Assembly: GCA_036250225.1 (NCBI GenBank)
Contig: JAPZLL010000051.1
Span: 1 to 64,000, forward strand
Direction of reading: 5' to 3'
Origin: Cercophora sp. LCS_1
Taxonomy: Eukaryota > Ascomycota > Sordariomycetes > Sordariales > Lasiosphaeriaceae
Length of the DNA stretch: 64,000 nt
Positions 47,752 through 60,774 of this stretch are shown in pieces (position 1 is the first letter of the stretch; each line of letters opens with the position of its first letter). A model generated the notes under the pieces. It was given only the letters and a program-made list of their open reading frames with translations, was not told where the DNA came from and did no database searches. The translations under genes were made by a program, and so were the position numbers.

Positions 47752-50700
47752 ATGTCAACATCTTCAGAAGCGAGTCCCGTGAACGGACACGCGTCTCCCC
47801 CGACAGATGAACCCACCGAGCACATAGCCAATGGCGACCAGAGCGAGAGTGATCTCTCTGACGCACAAGGTGCCGACGCGGATGGCGCGGCTTCGGAGAA
47901 CGTTGATGTCACCGGCTCGGTCGCTCAGCAACCGACAACCACACTCGACGACCCTTCCGAACCTAGTGACAATGATGCGTCCGATGATGCCGACTTTGAT
48001 ATGGCGGATAGCCCTGCCTCCCCTCAAAGCAACGATGGCGCTGGGCATAGTGTAACCCTCGAGTCCCGTCCTGCCCCCAAGCGGAAGGCGACGCAGACGA
48101 TCGAGGATGAATTCATGAGGGAAAACCCTGAGCTATACGGGCTAAGGCGTAGCGTATGGCACGCATTCCAAAACTGAATACGCAACCGCTAACTCCGTGT
48201 GTTCTGTAGTCGCGTCCCACACAACGTCGCAAAATCGTAGGTTTTCATTGTGCCGTCATCAAGGCCCATTTGCTGACCTCCTCTCCAGGTTGATTCCGAT
48301 GAAGAAGACGATGAAGAGGGCTCAGACTCGGACGCGACGCCCGCGCCTAGGAAATCCACAAAACGACGCCGCCTCGAGCGGTCACTTCCGGGTACGTTGG
48401 GTCCTTTCATATTTTTCATCCTGAGCCAACACTAATTCGTGGAACATGGACAGCCTCAAAACGTGGCACACCAGCCCGTCAAACATCAGTTGACGACTCA
48501 GACTCGGATACATATGGCGGCGCAAAGGCTCGGAGTTTTCAGAAGAAGGCCCGTCGCCAACAGGAGTTGCAACCAGCGTTGGCTCTTGCCGAAAAGAGAT
48601 GGTCGAGCCGGCGTGCCGCTCAAGTGTCCGTTGGTGCGTACCAAGAGAGCGACGTCGAGGAGGAGGAAGATGAATCGTCAAACACACCAAATACCTACTG
48701 GGCGCAAGGGATTGACGACAATTCACCCTACATCGAAAAGATTCTCCGCCACCGACCCAAAGAAGGTGTTGAGCTGACACTGGACGCGACGAGGCACGAC
48801 TACCAGTATTTCATTAAGTGGCAGGGCAAGTCGCATCTCCACAACACGTGGGAAACCACAGCGTCTGTCAACGGGTTCCGGGGATACCGTCGATTGGAGA
48901 ACTACTTCAAAAAAGTTGTTGAGTACGAACTTGACATTCATTTCGGTGGGGATGAAGTCAGCCCAGAGCAACGAGAGCAATGGTCACTTGACCGTGAACG
49001 CGAGGAAGAAGCGTACGCGGATTACACAATGGTCGAGCGTGTCGTAGCTGTCCGAGACGGCGAAGATGGGGACGAGTACTTCGTCAAGTGGAAGGGCCTC
49101 CAATACGACGAGTGCACGTGGGAGTCTGCGGCGCTCATCAGCGAACATGCGCAGGACAAAATAGATCAGTTTATCGACCGATCTTCACGTTCCTGGCAAT
49201 CCGACCGCAAGCAAACCAATCCCGAAACTCGATCAAGAATGACGAAACTGGAGAAGCAGCCCTCGTACATCAAGGGGGGGGAGCTTCGCGAGTTCCAGCT
49301 CAAAGGCCTGAACTTTCTTGCCCTGAACTGGACCAGGTCTAACAACGTGATCCTCGCTGATGAGATGGGTTTGGGCAAGACTGTCCAAACCGTATCGTTT
49401 CTCAGCTGGCTCCGAAACGACAGAGGCCAGGAGGGTCCCTTTCTTGTGGTAGCGCCCCTCAGCGTTATTCCGGCTTGGTGCGACACCTTCAACCACTGGG
49501 CACCGGATCTCAACTACGTAGTATATCTCGGACCCGATGCGGCGCGCGCCAACGTCCGCAATTACGAGCTTCTCGTAGACGGCAATCCCAAGAAACCAAA
49601 GTTCAATGTGTTGGTCACATCATACGATTATATCCTCGCCGATCCCGAACATCTCAAGGCTATCAAGTGGCAGGTCCTTGCTGTTGACGAGGCGCACCGG
49701 CTGAAGAATCGGGAATCTCAGCTTTACATCAAGTTGAATAGTTTCGGTGTTCCCTGCAAGGTCCTCATCACCGGTACCCCAATCCAGAACAATCTCTCTG
49801 AGCTTGCTGCCCTCTTGGATTTCCTGAACCCAGGAAAAGTCCTCATTGACCAAGAGCTGGAGCTTCTTTCGACGGCCGAGAGCAAGGCTCCAGTTGACGA
49901 ACAGCTTGACGAGGCCAAGCGAATGCAAACGCAGACAAAGCTCCGAGAGCTGCACACGGCTATCGCACCGTACATTCTGCGACGCACCAAAGAAACGGTC
50001 GAGTCCGACCTGCCGCCCAAGACGGAAAAGATCATTCGCGTGGAGCTGTCAGATGTCCAGCTGGACTATTACAAGAACATCCTAACCCGCAACTACGCTG
50101 CCCTGAGCGATGCCAGTAATGGTCATAAACAATCGTTACTCAACATCATGATGGAGTTGAAAAAGGTCAGCAACCACCCATACATGTTCCAGGGTGCCGA
50201 AGAGCGCGTTCTCAACGGTAGCACCCGCCGCGAGGATCAGATCAAGGGTCTCATCACCAGCAGTGGCAAAATGATGCTCCTGGACCAACTGCTTGCAAAG
50301 TTAAGAAAGGACGGCCACCGTGTGTTGATCTTCAGTCAGATGGTCAAGATGTTGGATATCCTTGGGGATTATCTACGAGTCCGAGGTTATCAATTTCAGC
50401 GTCTTGATGGAACTATCCCCGCCGGCCCCCGTCGCATGGCAATCAACCATTTCAATGCAGAAGACAGCGATGACTTTTGTTTCCTCCTCTCCACCCGAGC
50501 CGGTGGTCTCGGCATCAATTTGATGACTGCTGACACAGTCATCATCTACGATTCTGATTGGAACCCGCAAGCGGACCTGCAGGCCATGGCGCGCGCTCAT
50601 CGCATTGGCCAGAAGAAACCCGTCAATGTATACCGTCTTGTGGCTAAGCAGACAATCGAGGAGGAAGTTGTCACACGTGCCCGGAACAAGTTGTTCCTGG

Positions 50701-52984
50701 AGTACCTCACCATTCAAGCAGGCGTCACTGATGAAGGAAAGGCATTCCGCGAACAGTTCAATCAGCGCGGGTTGAAGATGGACGAGGCAAAGACCGCCGA
50801 GGATATTTCCATGATCCTGAAGATGCGGTCGCAAAATTTGTTCGAGCAGTCCGGTAACCAGGAAAAGCTCGAACAGCTGGACATCGATGCTATCCTTGAG
50901 AACGCCGAAGTCACCAAGACTGACGTTGATGACAAGATCAACCTCAGTAGTGGTGGTATCGATTGGGACAACTGGATGCAAGTTACTGATGTCAAGGTGG
51001 ACGATCTAGCACTTGATTGGGACCAAATCATCCCGGCCGAAGAGGTTGCCGCTATCAAGGCAGAAGAAGAGAGAAAGAAGCACGAGGAGTATTTGGCAAA
51101 GGCCATGGAGGAGAATGCTCCCCGGAAGGCTGCCCTTAAAGGCTCGCGCAAGAATGTCGAGTCGGACCGAGCTGAACGGTTGGCCAAGAAAAGGCAGCGA
51201 GAGCGGCAAGAACAGGAAGAAATCGAGGAACAGCGAGCGCTTTTGTCCGACCCGAAACGCAAACTCAACGAAAAAGAGACGCGAAACCTCATCCGTGCCT
51301 TCTTCCGCTTTGGCTCTCTTGACGATCGCGAAGAGGAAGTTGTGCAGGATGCCCGACTCGGTGATCGAGATCGAGACTACCTCAAGTCCCTCATCAACGA
51401 GCTGGTGGATATTAGCCGCAAGGCCGTTGATGTCAACAACGAGAAGCTCCGGGAAGAGGAGGAAAGAGCCGGGAAGCCCCTCGCGAAGAAGGACAAGAAA
51501 GCAGTGCTTGTGGATTTTGGCGAGGTCAGAAAGGTGAACGCCGAGACTGTCGTCGAAAGACCTCCTCAGCTCAGGCTTCTCCGTAGTGTCCTTCAGGAGC
51601 ACGGTAACAACTTGACATTCCGGCTTCCGGACGCGACCAAGTCCGCCGCGTATTCTTGCGAGTGGGGTGCGCGCGAGGATGGAATGCTGCTTGTCGGCAT
51701 TGACCGATATGGATTTGGTGCTTGGCCACAGATTCGCGACGATCCAGAACTCCAAATGCAAGACAAGTTTTTCCTCGAAGAACACCGCGTGGAGAAGAAA
51801 GAGGAGCGCCGAAAGACCGACGAGAAGGGCATCCAGTCGCCCGGAGCTGTCCACCTTGTGCGGCGATCGGAGTATCTCCTATCTGTCCTTCTTGCCAAGC
51901 ATTCCAACGACGCCGCTGCGAAGAAGGCCGTCGAGAACCATCACCGTAGCAAGAAACTTCTCACAAACGGCCACCGACGTGGCGACACGAGCTCCATCCC
52001 GGCTTCCCCTGCTCCGCAAATGTCCAAGAAGTCCAGCCAGCGAGAGCGGAACCATTCTTACGGTGACCATCATCGCAGTCACAGCAATGCCAACGATCGT
52101 GGCACTCCGAGGCCCGACCACAAACGTAAGCACAAGGATGACTACGAAGACCGCAACGCAAAGCATCGGCGTATGGACGAGGAGCGCCATGGCGGAGACA
52201 ACAAAAAGACTAAGGAGAAAGAAAAGCCGAAGGTTGACCCCGAGATGTTGGAGAAATACAAACGGGACAGGCAGAAAGCTGTGGAGAGGTTCCACGAGCT
52301 CGCGAAGTTGCGTGACGACGAGATCGACAACTCAGACAACGCACAACTGGTTTGGTCTGTGCTCCGTCCTCTGAAGCCCAACATGGAGCGCATCATGCAT
52401 TCCAAAGAGCGTTTCCCCGCCGCGAAAGAGCGGGCCAAGATTCTCGGAGAAGAGATTCGAGCATTCGGAAACTTCCTCAAGGGGTTGCGGAGGGAAAACT
52501 CTAGTGATCTGGATGGCCTCGAGCCCCAGTTTTGGTAAGTCGTTAGGGTCTCTCTAGCTGTTGTTCGAAGAGCTGGAACTAACAACTCTGAAGGGAATTC
52601 CTGTCGTCTATCTGGCCGATCGGCGAGGTCAAGGTCTCTGGCAAGAGGCTCCAGCGAATGTTTGGCGATCTTCTGGAGAAGGATAAGCAAAAGAAGGAAG
52701 AGGAGAGAGGACCCGAAATGAGGCGACCAAGGGATCCGGACTTAGAAGACGGCGAGATTGCAAGCGATCGAGACGATCGTCGTTTCCGCGACCCGTACCG
52801 TGATGACCGCCGACAGGAACGTAGGGAGGAGCGACGAGAGGAGCCCAAGCGTCGCAATTATTACGAGAACGGCGACCGCCTAAACTTCCATCGCCATCGT
52901 CGGGACGGCGATCGAAGCACTGCGGGCCGACATTCATGGCAGGGGCAGGGTCGCAGTCCGCCCGCCCGACATAGTCCATACTAG
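47752..52984 (+). CDS. CHD1: Chromatin remodelling ATPase Chd1
   Basis: An ATP-dependent nucleosome-spacing enzyme of transcribed genes. Five exons: 47752-48153, 48210-48236, 48289-48391, 48454-52534 and 52594-52984, giving 1667 aa. An acidic, Ser-rich N-terminus is followed by tandem chromodomains (about 270-332 and 368-421, the second with YFVKWKGLQYDECTWE). The Snf2 ATPase carries DEMGLGKT (about 480) and a DEAH box in AVDEAHRLKN (about 589), and the helicase C lobe includes RVLIFSQMVKMLDIL and MARAHRIGQKK. A SANT-SLIDE-like DNA-binding region lies at about 1110-1270. A C-terminal CHD1 helical domain (about 1440-1570, KYKRDRQKAVERFHELAKL) is split by the last intron. Exon 2 is just 27 nt. 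All features of Chd1 (Hrp1/Hrp3 in fission yeast) are present and intact. Confidence 0.95.
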
Positions 52985-53910
52985 AGTTTTGAGGGATTGG
53001 CAACCAGCCCTCTCTTCAAGTGCATGGTCTGGCGTAATGGCGTAACTTATTGTGTATTTAATATTTTTCTTGCTTCCTTCTTTTCGAGGATGCGTCAACT
53101 TCATACCCGGCATTGCATCGTTGAGGGAAAAAGATTATCGGTAAGGAGTATCATGGTGTCGGCGTGTTGGTTTTGGGCTCGCAGAGGGTGCAGGAGCAAG
53201 AAGAAAGAGTCTTGGTCATGGAATGGGACTTGATTTCACACATCGCCATGGGAATGTCACCTGAATGGCGTTGTCTGCCTTGCGAGTTTTCCTTCCTCAG
53301 TGAGGCAATGGACCAGTATAGAGTCTTGTTTTTTGCTCGCCGTGGCCACACTTGAAAAGTATTTTCGTGGCCAAATCGGGCGGAGCGCCCATCATCAGAT
53401 AGCCACGAATTCAGAGGACTGCTCAGACTTTTTGACATAGCGTGTATGATACACTTCATCACACTTGTGTTTGTGAGTGAGAGCCAAGGATGTATATTAT
53501 ATTCCGCGGACATGTGGTCATCCCCCCAACTCATGGCGCTGCCCATGAAAACTATGCAGTTGATATGTGCAAGGCGAAGCAGACCGGTGAACTCCTACCC
53601 ACCATCCAGTTTCCTTCCAGCATCTATCACGTCCTCGCCTTTCCAAAGCAGCCCAAGGGCTACAGTTACCAGGTAGCCGACAACCTGTTTTGTACAATAC
53701 AAAGAAGAGCCAGGGATCCACCAGACCTTGTTCTAAGTGTACAGAAAGCTTGCAATAAGCTTAATATGCCCCCAATGTAAGACCTCGATGCAAACAACCC
53801 AAGGGAAGGGATACCGTGTAATGCGAGAGACAAAAAGGATTTATACCAGGTAACCATCAACGCCAAGGATCCGTCTGATCAGGACAAAAAAGGGTTTCCA
53901 TAATGCAGAT
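52985..53910. other. Convergent gap between CHD1 and the sirtuin gene
   Basis: There is no supportable gene in 926 bp. The sequence just after the CHD1 stop is AT-rich (near 53050-53075), as expected of a 3' untranslated region. Confidence 0.55.
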
Positions 53911-55896
53911 CTAATCAATGAGATGACCCATCGACCTCGGTTTCGACTTTGGGGAAATAGTCTCGAGGGACGCGCGTCCCATGATGGGTGTCGTTGGCGG
54001 GCTAGAACCAAAGCCGTCAGATGGTGGCACACCGCTCTCGATCTTTATAGGTTGTGTTGCCCGGTAGTTGGATTTTGGACGCAGAGATGGCAACGAGGTT
54101 GCAAAGTTATCCGGAAGATCAAGCGGAGATGACAGATCCGAGGAATCGGCTTCTGTAAACAGCTGCTTCTGGGGTGTCTTGTTCGCGCCAGGAACCACAA
54201 CTTTGGTCGACTTGAAAGCCCGATCAACCCGGCCCTTCGGCAATACCACCTCTTTCTTTGACTGCCGAGACTTTCGCTGAGGAGCTCGCGTCTTCTGACC
54301 AGCTTTGCATGGTTGGTTCTTAGCCTTTGAAGCGGCGACGCCACTGAACGAGAGGGTCATCTGTTTCGCTTTACCCTTGGTCGGCAGCTTGGATACCGGA
54401 AGCGGGCTCCGCACCCTGGGACTAACACTGGGCGTCGGGATGCCTCGCTGCTCCGGCTCCAGCTTGAGCATCGTCTCGAAAGCTTGAGCATTGTCTTGGG
54501 AATTAGACAGGGTATCTTCGGCCTTTCGTTTGCGCTCGAGCTGGACAATGATCTTGTCGCGGTTCACCTTGGCGTCATATCGTTTCTCCTTCTGCTCATC
54601 CCCTGTGACCATATATGACTCGCGATCCCCAATGTCTTGCTGATCCCATCTCGGAAGGTTGACCAACTCGGCAACATCGTCGCACTTGCCACGCACAACA
54701 AAATCCCAGCAGTCCTTGAACTCGGCTCCCGGATCCGGGTCAATGTTGATCCAGGCGGTGATGCCATCCCGCTTATCCCTGGTCAGTTGACACATTTCCT
54801 TGACGATTCTCCGCACACCTGGGATCTTGAGACTGGTGCCCACCACGATGACAGCGTCCGGTACCCTGCGCAGATCGGCCGCCATAACCGCCCCAATAGC
54901 GTCAGAGTCCGGATTGTACTCGTTGTAAAGAACCATTCTGGGCCGTAACCTGCCGATCCCGTGACTTCGCTTCCCGGCAAACGCTGTGCGAACTTGATCT
55001 TGTTCCGTGCACTTCTCGCACTCGGGAGGCTCTGGGCCTTCGAACAAGGAAGCGTTGAAGGTCTCAAGGTGGTTGCACTTGGAACACTGCATCTTTTCCA
55101 ACCCGCCGTGGAGCTGGATGGTGGTGGGCCAGGGTGCTTTTGTATTCAGAGGTATGGTTGTGGCCAACGGCGGCATCTGGGTCTCGATTGTGTCGATGTT
55201 CTGGGTATAAAGCCGCAGTAACCGACCCTCCGAGGCGATGGAGGCCAACATGTGGTGAAATGGGGTCGGTGTGGCCTGCGAGGTCAGATGTGCCAACTCG
55301 CGAACCATGGTGTGAAAAGATTCGGTAGACGAGTCATCCTTGTAGACAGACGCGTCAAACAAGTGCTTTCCAGACGCTTTAAGTTTGTGCTGACCGCGCA
55401 GTGTCTTGAATAGGCCAGTCGAAGACCGGAAATCGGGAACTGGAGACCAGGTCAGCATTTTTCAGTAGACGGCGGCTTGCGTCGACTCACTGCCCGCAGA
55501 GACTGAAATCCCAGCACCTGCAATTACGACAATCTTTTTCTTCTTGCGCAGAGCAGACAGCAATTTATCCAACTGACTGTCCTCCTCCTCGGAACGACTT
55601 TCAAGGTCCACGTAGGTTGTAGTGCGAGGGCCCGTGGGTGCGGCGATCCGGCGCCGTTTGGTAGGGGGGGGACCGTCAGTCCGCACTTGGATTTCTCTCG
55701 TCGAATTCGGCTTGGATGAGGGTTTCTTTGGCGACTCACTGCCCGACGCTACGGCGCTCGAAGTCGGAGACGGGTATCTCTTGGCGACGTCCATGTTGAG
55801 CGGGGAGGACGGCAGCGAAGGCGACTGGGACAAGATAGACAAGGGGGATGACGGCGGTGACGACAGCGGTAGGTCGCGCGGGTCGTAGCCGTCCAT
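53911..55896 (-). CDS. HST4: NAD-dependent histone deacetylase of the Hst3/Hst4 class (sirtuin)
   Basis: A nuclear sirtuin; yeast and filamentous-fungal relatives remove acetyl from histone H3 Lys56 and influence genome stability and silencing. Two exons, 55896-55491 and 55439-53911, give 644 aa. The first in-frame ATG is at 55896 (MDGYDPRDLPLSS). The NAD-binding GAGISVSAG (about 127-135) joins PDFRSSTGLF across the intron. TQNID (214-218) and catalytic His 246 in LHGG follow, then a Cys4 zinc module (C254, C257, C276, C279) and GTSLKIPG. All catalytic features are intact. The C-terminal 250 residues are basic and disordered, with Ser-Pro-rich stretches. The choice of Hst4 over Hst3 as name is arbitrary, since filamentous fungi usually carry one such gene. 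Confidence 0.9.
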
Positions 55897-57251
55897 TTTT
55901 TCAAGTTTAGGTCCGACGACGTCGGTCGCAAGAGAGGGGGTCCTCAATTGCGAGTTGTTGAGAGACCGGTCGCGGACGGAAGAAGGAAAAGGGACGCGAT
56001 GTTGTTATATCATGACGGAAATGAAAAAAAAAAAAAAAAAACTCGGTGGCGCAAGGCGCGACAATGAATCTGCTTAGTAGCTCCAGTTCGCGCATTCACG
56101 CGTAGCTTTCGCAGGACAGTGGGTGTTGAGATTGAAGAACTGGCGGATGTTTTCAGCGAAGAGGTGGTGGGAAGCGGAGGCTTGGAAGGACGATGCGGGT
56201 TGGCAAGCGGCAGCGGCAGGCCACCAGTGCGGGCAGGGTTTCGGTTGCGAACAATGCCTGAGCTGGTCAGTTGCAGAAAATTGTACAAAAGCGCTCTCTT
56301 TCTTTCCGTTCAATGGCACGCAGCCCCGGGCCAAAAACTTTGTTTATCGGGGCAATAGCTGCTCAAACATAGAATAATCAACGGACCACTCTTTTCCCAG
56401 GATCTCAAGACAAGAAAGGGACAAAAACATGCCCCGACTCTGTTGGAGAACAAGGCTCTCATCAGCGGTGGTCTCTGTTTTGGTTCCAGGTTTCATTTCG
56501 GAAGGGAATTGTCTGGACCGGGAAATCCCCCTTGATTCTCCCACAACACGCTATCTTACGGGGCATCGTGCGTCATGGAGCCTTGACCAATCACTTGGGT
56601 ACTTGTGCTTTGGATTGGTGGTGAAAAGGCAGCGGGATTTTGTCGTGCTGGCTTTGCTGCCCAGACAGCGCATTCTCAGTGCAGCAGGCACGGCTGGTTG
56701 CTCGGAGACAATGAAACCCCCAGATATTCTAGATTAACTAACCCTAGCGTACCTAGCCTGCCCCACCTTCGGCTGCCTGCAGAAGCGGGCCTCCGGGCCA
56801 CAGGTTGCGTCAGTCTGAACAGCCGGCGGTGGCTGAACGTGGGACAGGCCGAAAAACTGTGGCTTGCCCCTTTGCACCCGAGCCTGGGCCACCCAGCTGG
56901 AGTGAGACCAAAACGCTGAGGCTCCTTTTGTGTACCTCAGATGGCAACAACCCTTGAGCTTCCGCAACTTGGATGCTAGGAACTACATATTTATAACTGG
57001 CAATCAGTTTTTCTCCAAAGCTTTTATGTCAACTTCAACAGCCCAAGAATACGGGACTGTAGCTGTTACGCACTCTAGTGACTTTTGCCCCGGCTGCAGC
57101 ACGCCTCCTCGTGAACGGACTCGACGGAGCAGCACCAAGGTCCCTACCAAAACACTTACATATCTCCGTCTTGTGGCCACCGCAACGAAGCAGACGGCTA
57201 CCAGCAGCCACCCACAATCACGTGCGGCATGGCTTGCAGTAAGTTAGCATC
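55897..57251. promoter_or_regulatory. Shared divergent upstream region of the sirtuin gene and MED16
   Basis: 1.36 kb between two divergent start codons, with no supportable gene. It holds an A18 tract at 56024-56041, about 130 bases upstream of the sirtuin start. Confidence 0.55.
56024..56041. repeat. A18 homopolymer upstream of the sirtuin gene
   Basis: Eighteen A residues on the plus strand (T18 on the sirtuin coding strand), 128-145 bases before that start codon. It may be a promoter poly(dA:dT) element or lie in the leader. Confidence 0.9.
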
Positions 57252-60200
57252 ATGAGTGCCCACGAAATGCCTGGCCTTCTTCTCGACGGCCAACTGGCCG
57301 TCGATGCCGACATGAGCGGTATGGGCCTCGACGAAGTTGACCTCTTTGGTGACCCTGTCATCACTCGCCCACCACCCAGCAAGCAGCTGCAGCAGCGTCT
57401 GGACGAGATGCGTGCCCGGGGATGCTGCCAGGCCATTGCTTGGTCAAGGCAAGGCACCATCGCGTCGGTGACCAAAGACGGCACCTCAATCGACCTGCGC
57501 TTTCTCAGCTGCCATCCTGACAACGGCTCCTGGGACCTGAGCGCCCCCACTCCATGCAACATCCCATCTCCCTCTCCAGGCGGCATCCCCATCTCGCACC
57601 TGGCCTGGGCGCCGACCTCGAGCCCAGAGCTGGCTGTCATCGACGCCGTCGGCCGCATCAGCATCTTGAGCTTCTCTATCACTCTAAACCGCCCCTACTT
57701 CTCTCGCCGATGGGACTCTGACCCAACCGATGATCTTCACGCCGTTGTCGGCTGCTATTGGGTGCCATTGCTTGTCCCCTCTAACCGACAGGTACGTCGT
57801 TACGCCCCGTCCACCACGCGAGTTGCTTGTTGAGCTCACTGTGTTCAGTATCATGTTATGCATGGCCCCGCTGTCTGGACACAATCCGAATACAAGTTTG
57901 AGAACTCAGTCACTCATGCCTCTGGCCCCTGGCATCCCAATCCTGGAAAGAGCGCCCTTGTATGTGTCACTACAAATGGGTTTGTCAAGCTGCTATACAG
58001 CCAGCACAACAACCGCATTGAGGAAACATCACTTGAACTGGAAAGTGTAATCTCTTCAGATGACACCATTACTCACGCCTCTATTTCCTCTGACAAGAGT
58101 CCGTCAAGCTAGTTCTTATGCGTAAACTGTAGTGCCAGGTGACTGACGTGTCGTAGATACGCTTTTGATCTCCCTTGCAACCGCCTCAAGGCAGCTGAGA
58201 GTTGTTCGGGTGGCTATCCAATGGGGCGCCCCCCAGCAAGCCGATAAGCAAGCGCCTCCTACGATGATGCAGCTCAGTCCGAGTCTCAGGGACAAGAGCA
58301 TCGCTGTGACTAGCTGGTTGCAGCATGGACCCAGTGAATCGGCTCTTGACGCATGCATGGCTCAGCTTTCACACGTCGAGATGCTACCGTCTTTTCTGGA
58401 GAATACGGCGCCGGAGACACCGTCAGAAACACCGCCGGTTGTTCTGACGGTCCGGTCCCATGTTCCGCAGGATGGTTCCATCTACAACCAGGAGTACCAG
58501 AGCATCATCGACCGTTGGGAAGTTGTCAACGACCAATCGCAAAGCCTTCATGCCGCGTTCGAGCAGCTCGGTTCCAAGAATGGCCATGGGACCCAACTAC
58601 CGGTGAGAGATATCAGTGTCTGCTGCCGCAGGGCAGTCGCTAACGTTGCGGGTAGGCAATGACCAGGCTGCACAAACTAGATCCGATCGTCATTCCCAAG
58701 GTTGTCGTCTCAATCCATACCATGCATCTCGGAAAGGTGGTGTGTTTTGCTTTCAGCGACGGCACCGTCCAATACCGTGACCGCATCACCATGAATGAAG
58801 TGTACAACGAGCTCAACCTCACCAGCATAATGAGTCCTCATCAAGTTGGTTTCCAGTTTACAAACGAGACACCATGTAAGATCAAATTGTGGCTGGGTTG
58901 ACCAGGCAAACATATTCTGACTGCCTCTCCAGGTCTCCAGGTGGCTTTCTCGCCAACAAATTGTTCCTTCGCGCAGATCTGTGAAGACGGATCGGTCAAG
59001 TGGACTAGAATGCAATTTCCGATGGATGATGTGGCAACGGCATTACAAGGCAGTACGTTGATTGCGAGAGACACATATGACAGTCGAGTGCTAACACAAC
59101 CCAGCTCAATACAGTGCTGTTCTAGCTGCACTCAGCATATCTATCAGTCCCGCTGCGTACCATCAGATGAACTGCGATGACATCCTTGCCATCGCACGCC
59201 CATTTACACAGAAGCCAGGTATATCAAGCTGCCCGGAAGTGTTGTTCTCCTCGCTAACATGGTGGTCAGATTTTACTTACACCTGGGTCAGATCTATCAT
59301 TAACATGGTCAAGGTCTCGGTTGACTATTCCGAGGAAGCCCACCATGACCAACTAGTCAGAAACTCGAACCTCTTGTTTTGCTTGAGCATTCTCAACCAT
59401 CTCGGGTTTCACGGCGAGTTCCACCCACGAACTTTTGGCGGAAAGTTTGCCATGCTCGCGCTGAACGTCAGAAACATTGTTATCCTCATCACCATTGCCA
59501 GCAACACGCCGGTCAATCTCAAGGAAAAGCTGAGCCCGTTGGACGACCCGGACGTGGTCGAATCCCTGGCCGGCTGCGCCAAATGGGCGGCCGACTTACT
59601 GTCTTGGCTTGCAGATTGTGTCTTCAATCTCTGGGACGACCGTGAGTTCCGCGAATTACTGGAGGATCAAAAGAGGTTTCCCGAGCTGTCCAACTACATG
59701 CATCGTCGGGGCGATGTGTCCCTACACCTCTTACTCTGCTCCTCGACCCGAGGCTTCCTTACGGCCGCGTGTCGTCGCCTGGGACACCTTGAGTCTCTAG
59801 GAAACCGCGCGATGCTGTACTACGAGCGACAGGCAGCCACGGAACCCGGCCGCGGAATTGCGCCCCTTCATGCCGCCTACATGAAACTACAGCGCGCAAC
59901 GGGTTCAAGCCTCATCAAGGTTCAAGACTTCGAGCAACTGGTCACAGCACTAGGTCAAGATATCAGGGCAAACTACCAGAAAACCCTTGCCGGGCTGAAG
60001 GGCGCCAGACCGGATACAAAAGGCGGAGCACAGGGGCAAGGCGGAACCAATGACCAGCTTGTCAAGAAGGCACAGGCACACTGCGAGCTAGACATGCTAT
60101 TAGCCGGCAACCCTCCACTAGGCTTCCGGGATATGCTTCTCAAGTTCTTTCAAGGCAAAGTGGCCACGTTTCGCGGCCAGACGGACCCGACGAGGCTGTA

Positions 60201-60522
60201 CTTTGGCAACTACGACATTCTCGAGGTGGAGGATGACCCAAGGAGCCTGGCAGTCAGGAAAGCAAAAAGGGAGTATATCGACGTCTTCACCAGAGCTACG
60301 CTCCGGAGCGGTGTGAGATCTGGGGTGAGGGGCAGCGGGAACGCAGCGCCCAACTCGGTCGACGACACGGGCCCTCAATGGCGACGGTGTGTTCGATGCG
60401 CGTCGGTTATGCACGATGTTTTCGGAAGCAGGCCTGGCTTCACGTTTGTTTTGGCCCAGCAGAGAAAGTGCTCCTGCGGAGGGAGCTGGGGGCTTTTGCC
60501 CAAGGGCTCCCTCATCAACTGA
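57252..60522 (+). CDS. MED16: Mediator complex tail subunit Med16 (Sin4)
   Basis: A tail-module subunit of Mediator, which relays activator signals to RNA polymerase II. Seven exons: 57252-57791, 57849-58098, 58157-58602, 58656-58875, 58933-59052, 59105-59218 and 59270-60522, giving 980 aa, close to the family length. The N-terminal part has beta-propeller-like repeats (GCCQAIAWSRQGTIASVTKDG, SALVCVTTNGFVKLLY, VVCFAFSDGTVQYRDR, VAFSPTNCSFAQICEDGSVK). The C-terminal part is helical and ends in a cysteine pair arrangement (CVRCASVMHD ... CSCGGSWG) typical of fungal Med16. Intron 6 (59219-59269) is 51 nt with no stop in frame, so the sequence can be read through; the branch GCTAAC and the conserved KP-DFTYTWVRS junction favour splicing. 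Donor 2 (GTCCGT) is weak but the only one that fits. Confidence 0.9.
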
Positions 60523-60774
60523 GATGCGTTTTAGGGACTGGTTGGTCGACAAACCGGGGATGCACAAGCAATGTCTTGTCGTGCCCTTAGGATCAAGTTC
60601 AAATCCAAGATACGATTGTTCCGAACCATGCCGTTCGAGTCCCAGTAACAACTATTCTTTCCAATTCCCACGGCTCGCCTTTACGCCCTGCTGCGTGTTG
60701 AAGACGTTGCAGATAACTTGTAACATGATGCCAGCCATATGAGCCCCCTGTTTTTATCCACCATGCCTCGCTTC

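Noticed and set aside
53490..53780. 96-codon plus-strand open frame between CHD1 and the sirtuin gene
   Set aside because: It lies in a convergent 3' region, lacks recognisable sequence and has no sign of a promoter or introns.
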